A stretch of DNA of 64,000 nucleotides from Trichoderma breve (GCF_028502605.1 NC_079233.1:3410001-3474000), one strand, 5' to 3'. Numbered from the stretch's first letter, positions 37,301-48,407 are shown. Notes: a model not told the origin generated them from the sequence alone. Made by a program: numbers and translations.

Positions 37301-40300
37301 TGGTCCGGCGACACTCGCTTTACGTGGCTCACCTTGGGAGACATCCTGCCCTGCCGAACGCCTATCGAGATTCTGTGCCTCCTGCAATCTCGAGCTAACC
37401 ATCCATTCGGTCCTGGAATGAAAGAAGCACTCATTAACTATGGTTGCGCAATTGCGGAGATGCAGCGGCTGATACGCCTCAGATCAGCCGTTCTACTCAA
37501 CGATCACCGTGCTATAAATGAAGAGCTTCGCAACGTCGGCCATGAGAACTGGAATCCTATGGAAGAGGACCCGGATTGGCTGTTGCTAGAGATTGACAGC
37601 AACATATTGATCCGTACAGATCAGATTGACGTTGCACGAGCCGTTGTTAATCCTGCCTCGGGCCAGAATAGCGTGCTGCAAATGAACATGGGACGCGGTA
37701 AGATTGCAGCATCACATGCATACTTAGAGCTTATACTGACTTGTGCATACCAGGTAAAACATCTTGTATCATGCCTATGGCTGCAGCAATATTGGCAAAT
37801 GGCGAGAACGTCTCTCGTTTAATCGTGCCCAAGTCTCTCATAATGCAAACGGCAAACATGATGCATTCGCGATTAGGTGGTCTCGTTGGCAGAGAAATAT
37901 GCCATATCCCATTCTCTCGCCAGACCCCTACGACGGATGAGATGATTCAACTGTACGAGCGATTGCATCGGGACGTCCAAAGATCCAAGGGGTTAATCCT
38001 GACCAGCCATGAACACGTGTTGTCGTTCAGATTATCAGGGCTGCAACGCCTTGCAGATGATAAGACCAAAACAGCCACAATGATGATCAACTTCCAGAAT
38101 TGGCTTGATACTCAATGCCGAGATATTTTGGACGAATGTGATTTCACTCTGTCTCCAAGAACTCAGCTAAACTACCCCAGTGGCTCAGAAAAGGATTTTG
38201 ATGGACACCCGTTTCGATGGCAGGTCGCAGAGGGCCTTTTGTCCATGGTATCAAAATATATACCACAATTGCGAGAGTCTTTTCCAGGAAGCATTGAGCT
38301 GTTAGCAAGCTCGGGTTGGTTTCCGGCTGTTCAGTTTCTACGAAATGATGTCGAAGATGAGCTTCATCGGCTTATAGTAGATGATATCTCGAAGGGCAAA
38401 GCGCCATTCCTTTATATCAATCATGCAATTGACAACGAAATCCAGACCACTATCAAGCGAGTACTGTCTGACCAGAGCTTTGACACAGCGTTATTTGAGA
38501 AAGCTACTGGGCTTTTCCCCCAACCTGATAACGCTGCCAAAAAACTGCTTGTCATTCGAGGAATAGTTACGCGCAAGATCTTGCTGCTCTGCCTTTCCAA
38601 AAGATGGAATGTGCAGTACGGCCTTCATCCAGGCCGAATACCTCTCGCAGTACCCTTTGCAGCAAAGGGTGTTCCATCAGAGTTATCCGAATTCGGTCAT
38701 CCAGATGTCACCATATTGCTGACTTGTTTGAGCTTCTATTCGGCCGGACTCTCCTATGAGCAGTTTCGGCAAGCTCTCCAGAGTATGCTAGCCTCTGAAG
38801 ATGCGGCGTCCGAGTATGAGAAATGGATCTCAGAGTGTAACATTCCTCCTCACCTGCAGCATTGGAATCTCATAAATCTGGAAAATGAGACGCAAGTGAG
38901 GTTACTTTGGAGGGTTTTATGCCGAACGCAGGCCGTGGCCAACTATTACATGAATAGGTCCGTCTTTCAGCCGTATGCGCGACAGTTCACTATCAAGCTT
39001 CAGGTTTCGGCTTGGGATATTCCTCAGAATTCTGGGGAGAAGTTTGCTCGTGCTGCGAGGACGACGGGGTTCAGTGGTACCAATGACAACAAGTACTTGA
39101 TGCCTATGAATATTGAGCAAGAAGATCTTCCGGGTCTGTTACAGACAAACGCTGAGGTCCTATCATATCTCCTACAGCCACGCAACCGAAAATATTCAGT
39201 CTTGGTTGATCACAATCTTTGGCGCCTCAGTGAGCATGACATGCTGAAGACGATTCATGATCAGGGTATCAGGATTCTTATTGACTCTGGTGCATACATT
39301 CTTGAGACGGGCAACAGGGACCTGGCAAAGCTATGGCTTCAAGTTGATGGAGAGGCACAGGCAGCCGTTTACTTTCATTCCGACAACCGAGCTTGGGTTG
39401 TCTATAGAGATCCTGCGAAGACAGATACTCCACTATTGGCAACAAGGCTTGCAAATAATTTGGAGAACTGTCTCGTCTACTTCGATGAGGCGCACACCAG
39501 AGGGGTAGACCTCAAGCTGCCTGAGAATGCGCGCGCTGCATTGACTTTAGCTCTTAAGCAAACCAAGGACAACACGATGCAAGGTAAGTACCCTCCCCGT
39601 AATCATATCCACGAGATGTGCATCATACATTTATGGATGGAATGATTCCCATTTCTCGAGGCTATAATAACGAATGCTAACAATTGGACTCTAATGTAGC
39701 CGCCATGCGTCTACGACAGCTACGCACAACGCAGTCTGTGATGTTTTTCGCACCTCCGGAAGTTGACATGAGTATCAGAGATGTTTGCCGTAACCGACTG
39801 CCGATTAATACTCATATTGAATCTCCACATGTCATCTTCTGGCTTCTGGAGCAAACCTGCAGAGCCAACGAAGACCTGCAGCCACTTTTCCAGGCACAAG
39901 GCAATGACTTCTGTCGGCGTACAAATGCCCTGTTAAAGTATCCCGACTATTTAACCTCGGAAAATTCTAAACGTAATCTTTTGAAGAGACTGCAACAGCC
40001 AGAGCATCAGACTCTGATGCAGATGTACGGCGACAGATCAAGGTCTTCGACATCGCAAGGGCTTGAAACTATGCTCTCTTCTCGCCTCCAAGATTTCACA
40101 CACAGGCTCTCTCAGTTCGATATCTCTGGTATTTATGAAGAAGACATTTTTGGGGAAGTGGAGCAGGAGCAAGAGCGCGAGCTCGAAGTGCAGCTGGAAA
40201 CCCAACGCGAAGTAGAAAGGCCAGTTCACTACAAAGCACTCAACTATCCCGGACTGAGTGCAGCAATCCTGGAGTTTTTCAAGACTGGAAAGCTGAATAC

Positions 40301-41238
40301 CACTGACAAAGAGATACGACAGGCTTTTGACCATATTGGCGCCACAGAGGTCGGTGAAAAGCATGATATCAAAAAAACTGATTCGCGACTCTTCGTCTCA
40401 GAGGAATTTGGCCGAACCATTAAGCTTCCTCGGAAAAACCCAACTGTAGGCGATCGCTTCTTGGTAAGTCACAAAATATAACGTATAATATTATTGTTCT
40501 AGGATCGCAATGCTAACTTTTGATGACTTTTTGTAGCGCCCCGTAGAATGGGTACTCTGGAGCCCGTCTACCTGGACTGCTCTGGTGATTATCCCAGAAG
40601 AAGCTGAACTCCTCATTCCGAAACTTCGACTTGCCCGAGGCAAAGCAAAAGTTCATCTGATCGCCTATGCGGCTCCTATCACTCGAGCCATGGTGCCCTT
40701 CAACTACCTCCGTTATTATTCGCTCCCGCCAATCCCTTTGAATGCTACGTTTCCTGCGTGGCTCAAAGTCGAGCTCGGCATTCTGTCAGGCCGACTCTAC
40801 GCAGATTTTGAGGAATGGAAGCTTATTTGTGACTATTTTAAAGGCTCACCCAAGGGAAATATTAGCCGTGAATTCCTCTTAGAATGGCTTGGAGTCCGTT
40901 GCAGAGCTCATGATGTGCTTCACACGCCAATGGGATACATTTGCTTGGACCGAACGGCGACTGAGATGGATCCTTTCTTTGTCCAAACTACGACTGTAGC
41001 TGCTCCTACAATTCCAGCTGTCCCGGTTGAAGATGACGTCGAGGAGATAGAGGATGAGAAGTGGGAAGAAGAAGAGAGTGATGATGAAGATGGCAGCCTC
41101 TATATCGATGAAACCAAAGACGGCAGTGTCGAAAAATACGATAGTGCTGAAGAAGACGACAGTTCTGAGGAAAACGACAGTGGCGAAGAAGATGTTAGTG
41201 ATGAGGAAAGTGACAGTGACGAAGAATACGAAAAGTGA
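31386..41238 (+). CDS. giant DUF6606/DUF3638/DUF3645 protein, SF2 ATPase-like
   Basis: Five exons: 31386-31717, 31774-37697, 37754-39583, 39700-40463 and 40537-41238, giving 3183 residues. The ATG pair at 31386/31389 fits the family N-terminus (MMASLKAIIDHAVLPPKLPG, DUF6606). The long N-terminal two thirds are helical with one cysteine cluster (CQCTFQN...CTKCWHW). Motor-like motifs follow: Walker A MGRGKTS (G2084-K2087-T2088), a DExD box LDECD at 2212-2215 with SPRTQLNYPSG after it (DUF3638), FDEAHTRGVDLKLP at 2662 onward (DUF3645), then QAAMRLRQL resembling SF2 motif VI. The C-terminal ~60 residues are a highly acidic E/D/S tail. Fungal databases often name this family 'ubiquitinyl hydrolase', but no protease catalytic triad is visible. 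I read it as a probable nucleotide-driven motor of unknown substrate. Confidence 0.9.
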
Positions 41239-42055
41239 CGAGAATACGACGGTGACCTGGAATACTGGACCGAAGATGAACGATTGCACAACTGGTAATG
41301 GATAAGGAAGTATGATGAATATGAGCTGAGTGGCTTGACACTTAATTAGAGAGTTTAGGATGACTGGCGAAAATTTTTGACATTTGGTCAAGCATTGAGA
41401 AAATGGTGTATGCGAATTTGGAACAGGGTATCAGAACGGCTTAGGGATGGATTGGCCAAGGAAGGATTACCAGATGGTCAGCAAAGGCGAAACGTGAAAA
41501 AAATTGATGGTGCGATAATTTCTCAGTTAGATGGACTAATGAAGATTGTTTACTCATGGAAAGAGATGTGAAAGATTCGTTTTTGCTCTAAGTGACTTTG
41601 TTTTATTTCATCGGCAGCTCATTGCGCGGCTACAAGGCCATTATGAGAAAGTTTGTGATAATTCACACCGCTGACTCAGTCTTCTATCATTCAAAGCATA
41701 CGTGGCTTCTAGAGAGCATTGGAAGAAAAGTCTGGCTCGAATCAAACTTTATGATAGATCCAGGCTGTTGACTCTGCTTCTGTATGTCAAACTTTTCAGT
41801 GCCACGAAACTTTGAGGAGGTGGTGAATATACAAAGGTCAGTGCGAAGTCAGTTGTAGTGTACATAGCTTATGTGATTGTCAAGATAAATACACCACCTA
41901 AAATAGCCGAGAGCGCATGACAATTAATATGATGGCTGCTGCTTGACTTCACAGACTGTTGAGCATGCGACAATTGCACTTTGAGTCATCGGTAACAACC
42001 ATATCTCTCACCCTAGTGGATTTAAAGAAGAGATGGACGATGAAATTTGATCTAA
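41239..42055. other. 3' flank of the giant gene
   Basis: Holds the probable 3' UTR and a 64-codon frame (41377-41571, +) reading FGQALRKWCMRIWNRVSERLRDGLAKEG. This is basic and helix-like and could be a remnant of coding sequence, but nothing supports an intact gene. Confidence 0.4.
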
Positions 42056-42059
42056 TTAT

Positions 42060-42290
42060 TTTGAGGATAGACCTAGTAGAAGTAGATAGACCAAGTGAAA
42101 GCAGATAGTTCTAGTAGATGAAGATAGATCTAATAGAAGAAGGTAGATCTAATAGAAGAAGATAGATCTAATAGAAGAAGATAGATCTAATGGAAGAAGA
42201 TAGATCTAATAGAAGAATATAGATCTAGTAGAGACAGACAGATCTAATAGATACAGGTAGATCTAGTAGAGACAGGTAGATACCTACATA
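42060..42290. repeat. second 19-bp minisatellite
   Basis: Tandem AGATAGATCTAATAGAAGA (19 bp), best preserved at about 42118-42215 and diverging to GGTAGATCTAGTAGAGACA toward 42290. Related AGATCTGGTAG/AGATCTGCTAG words recur at about 43510-43585. The array lies on the far side of the giant gene from the 30.1-30.6 kb array and has the same period. Confidence 0.85.
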
Positions 42291-42648
42291 TAGGGTTGGT
42301 AGAGGTTGATATGATCGGTTTATACATTCTCTACTTTAGGCAGTCCGAGTACATGTAGCTAGAGTTTCCATACAGGTAGTCAAACTTCTTTGACGAACCA
42401 TGGACAACGCCATTATCTCAATCCGACAGATGGGAAAGTTTATTAAAAGCCAACTATGAGTCAAGATGTAAAGAGTATAGCCCTGTAGTAACTTCTCTTT
42501 TATCTAGTGAACTTAAAGTTTTGCAAAAATATCCATAACACCGCCTATTAAAGGAGCAGCATCCCAAGCTCAAATGATGTACTTTCCCCTCTGCACTCTT
42601 CCCTCTACACTCTTCCCTCTACATTTTCCCCTCTACACTCTCTACACT

Positions 42649-43168
42649 ATGGATCCCAATCCTTCGAATCCATCCTTTCAATACAATGGAAGTACACAAA
42701 CCAGCGGAAAGGAAAAGGAACTCATTGGTGAGCTAGCAGAGGCCATACACCAGAATCGAGTTGCCGATATGGCCCGTCTATTTCTCCAAACATGCCCCGG
42801 CGAGGAGAACAGAGGATGGTACTCTTCAAGAACCTATGTGCCCAAATGGACAAATATGTCTTCTCTGGAATGACCGTGTATGGCGTTTCTATACTAAATC
42901 CATCACTAAGTCTCAACGCTCCAGTTACGACGACATATGGCGGCACTTGTTTCACCAACGTTTCCCACATTGTGGTCGTCGCTCCCAAGGGCCTCCATTC
43001 AATCGGGCGGTGCATTACTTGGCGGCAGCACTAGCTGAGACGACCCAGACGTTCGATGAGTGCATGGCAAAAGCAGATGAAATACTTGCATTTGCAAAAG
43101 CCTGGGAAAGAAATTTTCAAGAACGTGTCGTAAAAAACGAGAATGTTGTCGAAAGTGGGCAGAACTAG
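42649..43168 (+). pseudogene. small hypothetical gene, apparently frameshifted
   Basis: One frame starts MDPNPSNPSFQYNG and gives a helical stretch (ELAEAIHQNRVADMARLFL) to about 42805. A protein-like continuation in the next frame reads TEDGTLQEPMCPNGQICLLW...WRHLFHQRFPHCG...ALAETTQTFDECMAKADEIL and ends with a TAG at 43166-43168. Joining them needs a one-base shift near 42805-42812, and no GT-AG intron fits. I do not recognise the family. It may instead be two short unrelated frames. The leader before it is C/T-rich with CCCTCTACACTCTT repeats (42585-42645), a plausible promoter feature. Confidence 0.4.
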
Positions 43169-43753
43169 CTTAGAACGGTTGGGAAATAGAGTGACTAGTC
43201 ACCACTGCGTCGCAAGAGCCAAGACTGTGAAGAATCTGTTGGATCTCGAATAGGGAGCGCAGAATAGTATTGGTGCCAGTTTCTTTGGGTAATTCTAAGT
43301 ATATAAATTAATCCATACAAGACCTGGATAGTACTATTGAGTTAGTGTTGTAATGGACGTTTTCCTGTGTCACTGAAAGCTCAAACTGTTCGGTGACTTA
43401 TGCTGTGAACCCAACCACGCTGCAATCATTCAGACACAGCAGCCTACTAACACTATAGACTAGGTATTCAAACAGTCATACTGCAGTAGATCCGAAATGA
43501 AGACATATGGAGATCTGGTAGAAATAGAATGAAGTGTAGATCTGGTAGTGATGCCTCCACCGTAGGCTAACAGATCTGCTAGCGATTAGCCCTGAGGATC
43601 TAGCCCCAGATAAGCGAGCTAGGCGAATTTAACGACCCACTCAGCCCTCATCCGCTGCACAGTGGAGATTCAGTTGGAAACAAAAATAGGCCGCCATCTT
43701 TTCGCCCCATCCCACTTTGCCATTCCCACACCCTCCCACCCAACGCCATTGCA
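43169..43753. other. intergenic with degenerate AGATCTGGTAG words and a C-rich promoter
   Basis: Contains scattered copies of the 42-kb repeat motif (about 43510-43585). At 43700-43745 there is a C-rich pyrimidine stretch (CATCCCACTTTGCCATTCCC) just before a probable first exon, typical of an active fungal promoter/transcription start. Confidence 0.4.
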
Positions 43754-43852
43754 GTAAGTACAGCCCCGATATTGCAGCCCTTCCCCAGAATTACTATGGC
43801 GGACCATTTCTCCTATCCACTTGCTTAATTTACTGACAATTATTCCGTCTAG
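43754..43852 (+). other. 5'-UTR intron of the 43856 gene
   Basis: CA/GTAAGT donor, TTTACTGACAA branch point and CGTCTAG acceptor 3 nt before the ATG. The signals are complete and the spacing normal, supporting a transcribed gene here. Confidence 0.55.
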
Positions 43853-43855
43853 AGC

Positions 43856-44330
43856 ATGGCTCACTCTGGCTCTGCGATGACCGGCTACGATGGCGGCGGT
43901 TTTGTCAAGGTACGTTGTTTTCCTCTCACCCCATTGCTATGTTGTGGAATATTTCTTACTAATTTTACTTCAGGCCGAGGAGACAGTAGAGCGCCTTGAT
44001 GGACGGCAAATGCTCTTTAACAATACCGGTGGTGATGCCATTCATGTGTACTTGAACATCAATGATGTTCCAATCAGCACTCCTGATCCCAAAGACGCCG
44101 ACACATTCTGCTGCACCTCATCCGATTCGCTTGATGCTACATTTGCAATGCACGCCCACGCGACTCATTCGGCCTCGATTCTGGTGAAACTGTTTGCTCC
44201 CAATCTTGGCTTTGATGATGCCTATGCCGGCCAGATTCGCATCTCTTCAAAAGACATCATCGAGTTGACGGCAAAAAAGCATGACGAGGACGCCTTGAAC
44301 GCATTGAGACGCTTCTGCCCAACAGCTTAG
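43856..44330 (+). CDS. hypothetical 136-residue protein (or N-terminal part of a broken zinc-knuckle gene)
   Basis: Two exons: 43856-43909 and 43974-44330 (intron with TTACTAAT branch point), 136 residues from MAHSGSAMTGYDGGG to a TAG at 44328-44330. It has a beta-rich middle (ILVKLFAPNLGFDDAYAGQIRISSKDI) that faintly recalls C2-type beta sandwiches; this is only an impression. There is no signal peptide, membrane helix or catalytic motif. The same frame reopens immediately after the TAG and runs 212 codons into CCHC zinc knuckles, so either this is a complete small protein or the TAG is a nonsense mutation (CAG to TAG) in a longer gene. The well-formed promoter and 5'-UTR intron argue it is, or recently was, expressed. 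Confidence 0.6.
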
Positions 44331-44966
44331 AAGGCTTCCGGCAAAATGATATCTATGACCATCTTGGCCACATTCGCCAACGTATCTATCCCGATGGGCG
44401 TCAAAAAAAGACTTTTCAAGAAAAGCGAAGGCAGGCACCTGTGGTCTCAAATTGAGGAAGCCTGGGCACAAACAATTCATGTTCAAAACGATGGCCCTAT
44501 CAAACTCGAAGTTCTTTTTCGCAGTGGCCACGGCAACATCATGTTCGCTAATACGTTTACTACGGTGGTTCTCGGTCTTGCCGAGCCGGACTCACACCCA
44601 ACTCCCCCGTCCGGTCGGAACGATGGCAACAAAGAGTGTCACAAGTGCAGAGGACGCGGACACTTCGCCAAAAATTGCCCCCATGAAAGATTCTCCCTTC
44701 CCACCAAATATGTGACATGCCGTACTTGCGGTCAGGAGGGGCATTCAAGGGCAGACTGTCCGAGTCGCCAGTGCAAAAGGTGCTACGTAATAGGCCACCC
44801 CGCAAATGAATGTACGGCACCCTACTGTACTCGGTGCAGACAGCCGGGCCATTCGCGTGAAGGCTGTAACTCTGCTCCTCCTAAGTGCGATGATTGCGGT
44901 GGTGTGCATCCCACGATCCACTGCGAGCTCTTCACTAATGAGAAGAGAAAGAGAGGAAACCAGTGA
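44331..44966 (+). pseudogene. CCHC zinc-knuckle segment in frame behind a stop codon
   Basis: This continues the frame of the preceding 136-residue gene after its TAG and ends at a TGA at 44964-44966. The first ~90 residues have no recognisable domain. Then come four canonical CX2CX4HX4C knuckles (CHKCRGRGHFAKNC, CRTCGQEGHSRADC, CKRCYVIGHPANEC, CTRCRQPGHSREGC) and one CX2CX3HX4C variant (CDDCGGVHPTIHC). Such knuckles bind single-stranded nucleic acid. An internal ATG (44349) could start a separate protein, but a second fungal gene 18 nt after a stop would be odd, so a broken longer gene is preferred. Confidence 0.6.
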
Positions 44967-45264
44967 GCATCATTTGCGAATTATCCAAGGACGTGAACTA
45001 CCCCTGGCCTGCAGAAGTTCTACGATTATCATGGTGAGGGGGGAAATGACGACTCAGTCAGGCAGAGTGGTAGTGGGTGACATTGCGGGACATTTGTTCG
45101 ACAGCATAACATGCTTCACGAGAAAGTTGGTAGACAGTACATCTGGAGCTACTAGTCAGAACATTTTGAGGGTATAAAATAAAGTACCTTGTCAAAACAC
45201 CAAAAGAACTGAGAACTTGGGTGAACGAAGATTTAAATGGAAATGGAAAGCTCCGTGAATGTGA
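44967..45264. other. non-coding gap between zinc-knuckle and helicase remnants
   Basis: Stops in all frames at short intervals and no domain recognised. If the flanking pieces belonged to related helicase genes, the helicase core has been lost here. Confidence 0.4.
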
Positions 45265-46125
45265 CTATCGTATATAAAGAATGAGTCCAAGCCTGGCGAT
45301 GTTTTGATCATACTTTTCTACAAGGCACAGGCTCTTGAATACCCAAAATCACTCAAGGGTATGGTGGACAAAGTCGTAATCGCTAAAGAAGTCTACCGTA
45401 GAATTAAAATCAAGACCCTTGACGAATCGCAAGGGGATGAAGCTGACTTTGTCTTTGTGGATTTTGTGGCAGTCTCGCATCCTAGATTCACTAGAGAGGG
45501 TTTCCGGATCACCCTTGCGACCACTCGAGCGCGAGGAATCTAAATTTTCCTTCTGAATCGTGGGTCATTCGTTGGCCACGAGAAGCCCGAGGTCGCTGAA
45601 CGTGCCTTCCAATTATCCCGACTCTACGCTCTATGTGCTAAAGACGGTATCATCGATCGGAAGACCTGTTGCATCAATTGCCAAGTCGACCATACATCGG
45701 ACCAATGCACTATAAAACCTGAACATATGGCGAACGCCCTGTGCGAGCGTACGAGCTGTGGTCCAACAGGCCATAACGCAACTTGTCCAGACCGCGTGTG
45801 TCGCAACTGTGAAGCTCAAGGACACAACGCCAATGAGTGTTTGCAACCACTGCTCTGCTCGCAATGCGGCAACCCTGGCCATGTTTCTTTCCAATGTGAA
45901 GCGAAGCATGTTGCAGATTTCCTTTGCCAAACCTGTCAACAACGAGGACATGTGGCCAAAAAGTGTGCCCCTGTTTCGAGCCTGCCGAGCAAATCTCTGC
46001 TTGGTAGGCATGCAAACGTGTTTCGGAGATGTCACCAGAGATTGCTTTATAGTTTTGATCACTTTTCTAGGCGACTTGAGAAGCAGTGGTGCTGCCTATA
46101 CCAGACCAAACCCAAGCCATGTTAA
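45265..46125 (+). pseudogene. remnant of an SF1 (UPF1-like) helicase with C-terminal CCHC fingers
   Basis: The frame opens after a TGA at 45262 and has the C-terminal part of a superfamily-1 helicase: KPGDVLIILFYKAQ (motif IV region), KTLDESQGDEADFVFVDFVAV (motif V, the 'xSxQGxE/D' element) and ITLATTRARG (motif VI). A TAA at 45541-45543 interrupts it between GI and IFLLNRGSFVG. After that the same frame continues through five zinc-knuckle-like units, three canonical (CRNCEAQGHNANEC, CSQCGNPGHVSFQC, CQTCQQRGHVAKKC), to 46125. Motifs I-III, including the nucleotide-binding P-loop, are absent upstream, so no active enzyme can be made. The TAA is what a C-to-T change in CAA would give. Confidence 0.78.
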
Positions 46126-46978
46126 ACGAATAAAGGGCAGCAGTCAAAAGACGAAAAGAGCTGAGAAATGGGCAAACAAGAATCTACATCAAAACGGGAA
46201 GTTTGATGAATGTGAACATCTCACATAAATACTTCTCGGGCTAGTATGTTATCTGCTGTCTCGACTTGATGACTACGGGGGCCAGCAGTACCTTGATGCA
46301 GTGAGCCGTCACCACATTCACATGAGCCGAAGAATACGTCGTTAAAATTGTGTATTTAAAGACGCCGAGAGTGGCTTCAAATGAACGATGTGAATGACGA
46401 ATATAAAGCAGTTATCACCCTTCTCTCTCCTTGGTAGACTTTGTGGCTAGTGATGGCAAGATCTAGCGGAAGCAGGAGTAAATCTTCTCCTATCCATTTA
46501 ACAGAGACCTGGTATCTCCAATGCAAGTGCCGACTAAGTGTTGATGCTAAATACATATACAGCTCATCCGTACTCATACAACACATAATAGACCTTGATA
46601 TTGGCCAATCAGTCATGTGATATCTCTCGTCTTGTATCAAATGTTTGAACTATACACTTGAATGTTAAATGGTCAATGCAAAGTGCGCAAAACAGAAATG
46701 ATGATTGACTGAGCTACTGGCTAGCAAGCGTCTACGGGCTATCATCAACATCTTTAGCGTATTGGAAGGAAGAGATAGAAAACAGATCAATTGTGTGCGA
46801 GCGAGCAACGCCAATTCTCTCAAGAGAACCGGTCCACGCCGCAATCAATCATAAACGGTCACCAACACCACTTGATCAAGCAGTCATGCCTCGAAAAGAC
46901 ATGAGGAGAAGGGTAAATCCGAAATGACTATTCATCTCTTCCAAACTTTGATAGTACACAACAAAGGGAGGGAAGGGC
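46126..46978. other. intergenic, no gene recognised
   Basis: Between the helicase remnant and the 3' end of the PTH11-like gene. Frames are short and overlapping. Nothing supported. Confidence 0.45.
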
Positions 46979-48407
46979 TTATTTTTGCGCGACTTCGTTT
47001 TGCGCAACCTCGTGGTGGTGCAGGCCCTTGAACTGAGAGTCGGAATCTCGCTGCTCAACATACGCCGCCCAAGTATCGCGGTTCCCAATAGGAGACTTGC
47101 TCTCATGAGATCTCCTCCCAGACAACCGACCAAAAGCTCCAGAGAACAAGCGAGACATGGAATCCAGGACGGGGCCTTGGAGGACGTGGTTGAGGAAGGC
47201 GGGCAGAAGCATGAGACACGCGCAAATGAGGCCCACGTTGACTTCGACAGTCCTGCGGTAGATGGTCAGCCTTGAATAGTTTCCAATAATGACATAGCGG
47301 TGCAGAGATAACTTACGCCCACACAGACATCTTGGAGAGATTCCAGGAAGCATCGGGACTGCTATGGAGAATCGGCGTCATTCCGAGGCGAATAAGACTG
47401 GCGGCGCAGGCCCTACAAATCCTTTCGTTAGCCACTCAGATCCACCCAAATCCAATATTCTCAGAACAAGAGCTTTGACGTACAGTAGACCAATGCTAAA
47501 GACGGCAATGACCTTCACCTTCCGCTTCAGATCCATGTTCAGGCCCACAAGGACCGGGACAGGCAAAACCAGCGTGTACAGATCCAACACCGAGCTCGAG
47601 ATGCCAGAAACATAAGGCAGAATCACAGGGTTCAAACAGTGGCCTGGGACAATTGGGTTCCATGCTTTTTCCACCGGGATGCAGCTAAAGACGTTTCCGA
47701 AGAACAGGCTGAGACTGAAGCCGACGACCAACACGATGCCGAGTATGACGAGGTAGCGCATCTTGTTTGTTTCCGAGAAGATTCGGTAGTAGAAGAAGAG
47801 GAAGGTGAGTTTGACGCAGCCCCCGAGGAGCAAGTAAATAAAGGATCCGATGGAAAACCACTGGAGAGACGAGTGATGTTAATTTATAAAGTCGCCGGAA
47901 GCAGTGATGAAGTTTTGAGATTTACCTTTAGCATTTCTGTGACATCTTGAATGGGGACATTCCACATGTGGCGACCGATTCCCTTTGTATAACCTGTTTC
48001 TATGGTTATTTTACCCAAATCCCATACATCGTAGAGAGAGCATCTCCTTACATTTCAACATGAATCCCGAAAAGGCGATAATCATAAGCTGCCCAAGTTA
48101 GTAAGTACCGACCAAGAACATCGTGATTCTTTGTAATTCTCACATATGACACGATACAAAAGTCTGTTTATTACCCGTTAGCATTCCGATGGGGTACAAG
48201 ATGGCATCCAAACTTACAGTCGTCCACCCCAAGTTTGGCCTTTGTGATCCTTAAGCGCGTGTAAAGTCGCATACCCACGGCCAGCGTGGTCAGCGTCAGT
48301 AACACCGTATGCAGCGCAATATTCTCCGTCATATGATCATACGGATCAATGAAATTCGGCTCGACTCCCGGAGGAGGAGGAATCGATCCAAGCCATTGGG
48401 AAGCCAT
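46979..48407 (-). CDS. PTH11-like integral membrane protein (fungal rhodopsin domain)
   Basis: Seven exons on the - strand: 48407-48218, 48163-48144, 48088-48052, 47993-47926, 47860-47484, 47412-47317 and 47252-46979, giving 353 residues. The second exon is only 20 nt and encodes YFCIVSY across its junctions; both flanking introns have perfect CTAAC branch points. N-terminus MASQWLGSIPPPPGVEPNF, helix 1 from about 27, then RLYTRLRITKAKLGVDDYFC, the typical start of PF20684. CVKLTFLFFYYRIF, FSCIPVEKAWN and later helices bring the total to seven. The C-terminal ~70 residues are a cytosolic tail. Family members are proposed non-canonical GPCRs or surface sensors; ligand and function are unknown here. 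It is divergent from the first P450 and could belong to the terpenoid locus or be incidental. Confidence 0.88.
48144..48163 (-). other. 20-nt microexon
   Basis: Flanked by AATAAACAG/ and /GTGAGAATT, with GCTAAC and ACTAAC branch points in the 54-nt and 55-nt introns. It is required to join GVDD to LMIIAFSGF in frame and supplies the conserved DDYF of the rhodopsin domain. Confidence 0.7.

Noticed and set aside
40879..41391. 170-codon hydrophobic - strand frame
   Set aside because: Antisense of the acidic Glu/Asp repeat tail of the giant protein, which inevitably reads as F/V/L-rich.
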